DNA of 64,000 nucleotides from Deinococcus hopiensis KR-140 (GTDB lineage: Bacteria; Deinococcota; Deinococci; Deinococcales; Deinococcaceae): the NCBI RefSeq assembly GCF_900176165.1, contig NZ_FWWU01000010.1, positions 151,208 through 215,207 of the forward strand, read 5' to 3'. This document shows positions 63,429-64,000 of this stretch, in pieces; the first letter of the stretch is position 1, and each line of letters starts with the position of its first letter. Both the position numbers and the translations under genes were made by a program. The notes beneath the pieces were generated by a model that was not told the DNA's origin, searched no databases, and saw only the letters and a program-made list of their open reading frames with translations.

Positions 63429-64000
63429 ATGCCAGGTGCTATGTCGCCCTGGGTCCGACACTTTCCCACTTGGTTTGCGCCCTTTCTAACGCACTTTCGC
63501 CACACAGCACAACGGACTTGGGCACCGTTGTACGTCCGAGGATTGTGCAGCGCTGCGTCGCGGAAAAGCATGCATCCTCTGACTGCCGTGGTCGCTCCTG
63601 GGAAAGAAGACCACGTTCAGCACTTCATCACCGACAGTCCCTGGACGACTCATCCCCTCGAAACGCTGCTGGCTGAGCGGGCCCAGCAGATGCTTGGAGG
63701 CAAAGACGCTGTCCTGATCATTGACGATATCTGCCTGACCAAGTTTGGAACGAAGTCTGTGGGCGTGGCCCGTCAATATTCAGGACAGGTGGGCAAGATC
63801 ACGTCCTGTCAGTGTCTGGTCTCCCTGACCTTCCCTGGCCCTACGACTCTTCCTCCCGCAGGAGTGGACCAGTGATCCGGTGCGTCTTCAAGCTGCTGGT
63901 GTTCCAGTGGAACACCAGCAGCCACAGACCAAATGGGCGTTGGCTTTTCAGGAGTTGGACCGGGTGCGCGAACACGTGACCTTCGGCATGGTTTTGGCGG
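63429..64000 (+). pseudogene. IS701-family transposase, cut by the window edge and frameshifted
   Basis: From the ATG at 63429, WVRHFPTWFAPFLTHFRHTA and VQHFITDSPWTTHPLETLLA lead to VLIIDDICLTKFGTKSVGVA and RQYSGQVGKITSCQCLVSL. This is the IS701/DDE_5 signature with the first catalytic Asp in IIDD. The frame then stops at 63875, but a neighbouring frame continues with LALRLFLPQEWTSDPVRLQA and TKWALAFQELDRVREHVTFG to the edge. A frameshift near 63830 therefore interrupts it, and the rest lies beyond the window. Confidence 0.85.

Overview
The window is high-GC bacterial DNA that looks like Deinococcus. The 5S rRNA, the Thermus/Deinococcus-type primary sigma factor and the RepA-type initiator all fit that genus, as do many small dispersed repeats and probable leaderless starts. 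It is very probably part of a plasmid or megaplasmid. It carries a ParA plus ribbon-helix-helix partition pair (21.3-22.4 kb), and an iteron-type replication module with a RepA gene and nine direct repeats (34.7-36.4 kb). Working genes alternate with stretches of wrecked IS elements, MITE-like repeats and pseudogenes, as expected of an accessory replicon.

Layout. 0-5.7 kb: a PAS/GAF sensor running off the left edge, a membrane GGDEF-EAL protein and a small membrane protein. 6-10 kb: an RpoD-type sigma factor, an intact 5S rRNA with no intact 23S, and a broken 23S tail invaded by MITEs and an IS3-type element. 10.2-18.8 kb: a sulfite-oxidase-like molybdoenzyme, then a GntR regulator, SIS deglycase, PfkB kinase, amino-acid binding protein and Gfo/Idh oxidoreductase (a probable Amadori-product route), then a secreted hydrolase divergent from a winged-helix regulator. 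19.6-25.4 kb: a winged-helix protein, the par locus with its repeat clusters, a tyrosine-recombinase relic and a two-gene unit of unknown function. 26-34.5 kb: an esterase pseudogene, a formate-dehydrogenase-like molybdoenzyme, an IS607 wreck, a TetR/DHFR-fold divergent pair and a MOSC protein. 34.5-38.2 kb: iterons, a frame-interrupted repA and an M3 peptidase. 38.3-46.7 kb: mostly pseudogenes and dead IS5/IS630 elements, with a TetR gene and its paired operators, an ArsR-like regulator and a CPBP protease. 46.9-56 kb: an M23-like secreted protein, a large PAS-GAF-GGDEF-EAL protein, two roadblock/LC7 proteins (one fused to a DUF4388-like domain) and a BTAD activator with a GAF-like tail. 56-64 kb: an IS110 element, a dead IS630 element with clean ends, a GNAT enzyme, an HK/RR pair divergent from a YceI operon, and an IS701 transposase cut by the right edge.

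How the genes fit together. Replication and partition genes maintain the replicon. Two cyclic-di-GMP proteins, a PAS/GAF sensor, an HK/RR pair and the LC7 proteins form a signalling layer. Two molybdoenzymes and a MOSC protein share a molybdenum theme. The Frl-type operon is a compact catabolic unit with its own operator. Two dispersed MITE families run through the window. One has ends resembling those of the dead IS630 element at 41.4-42.5 kb, which suggests how it moved.
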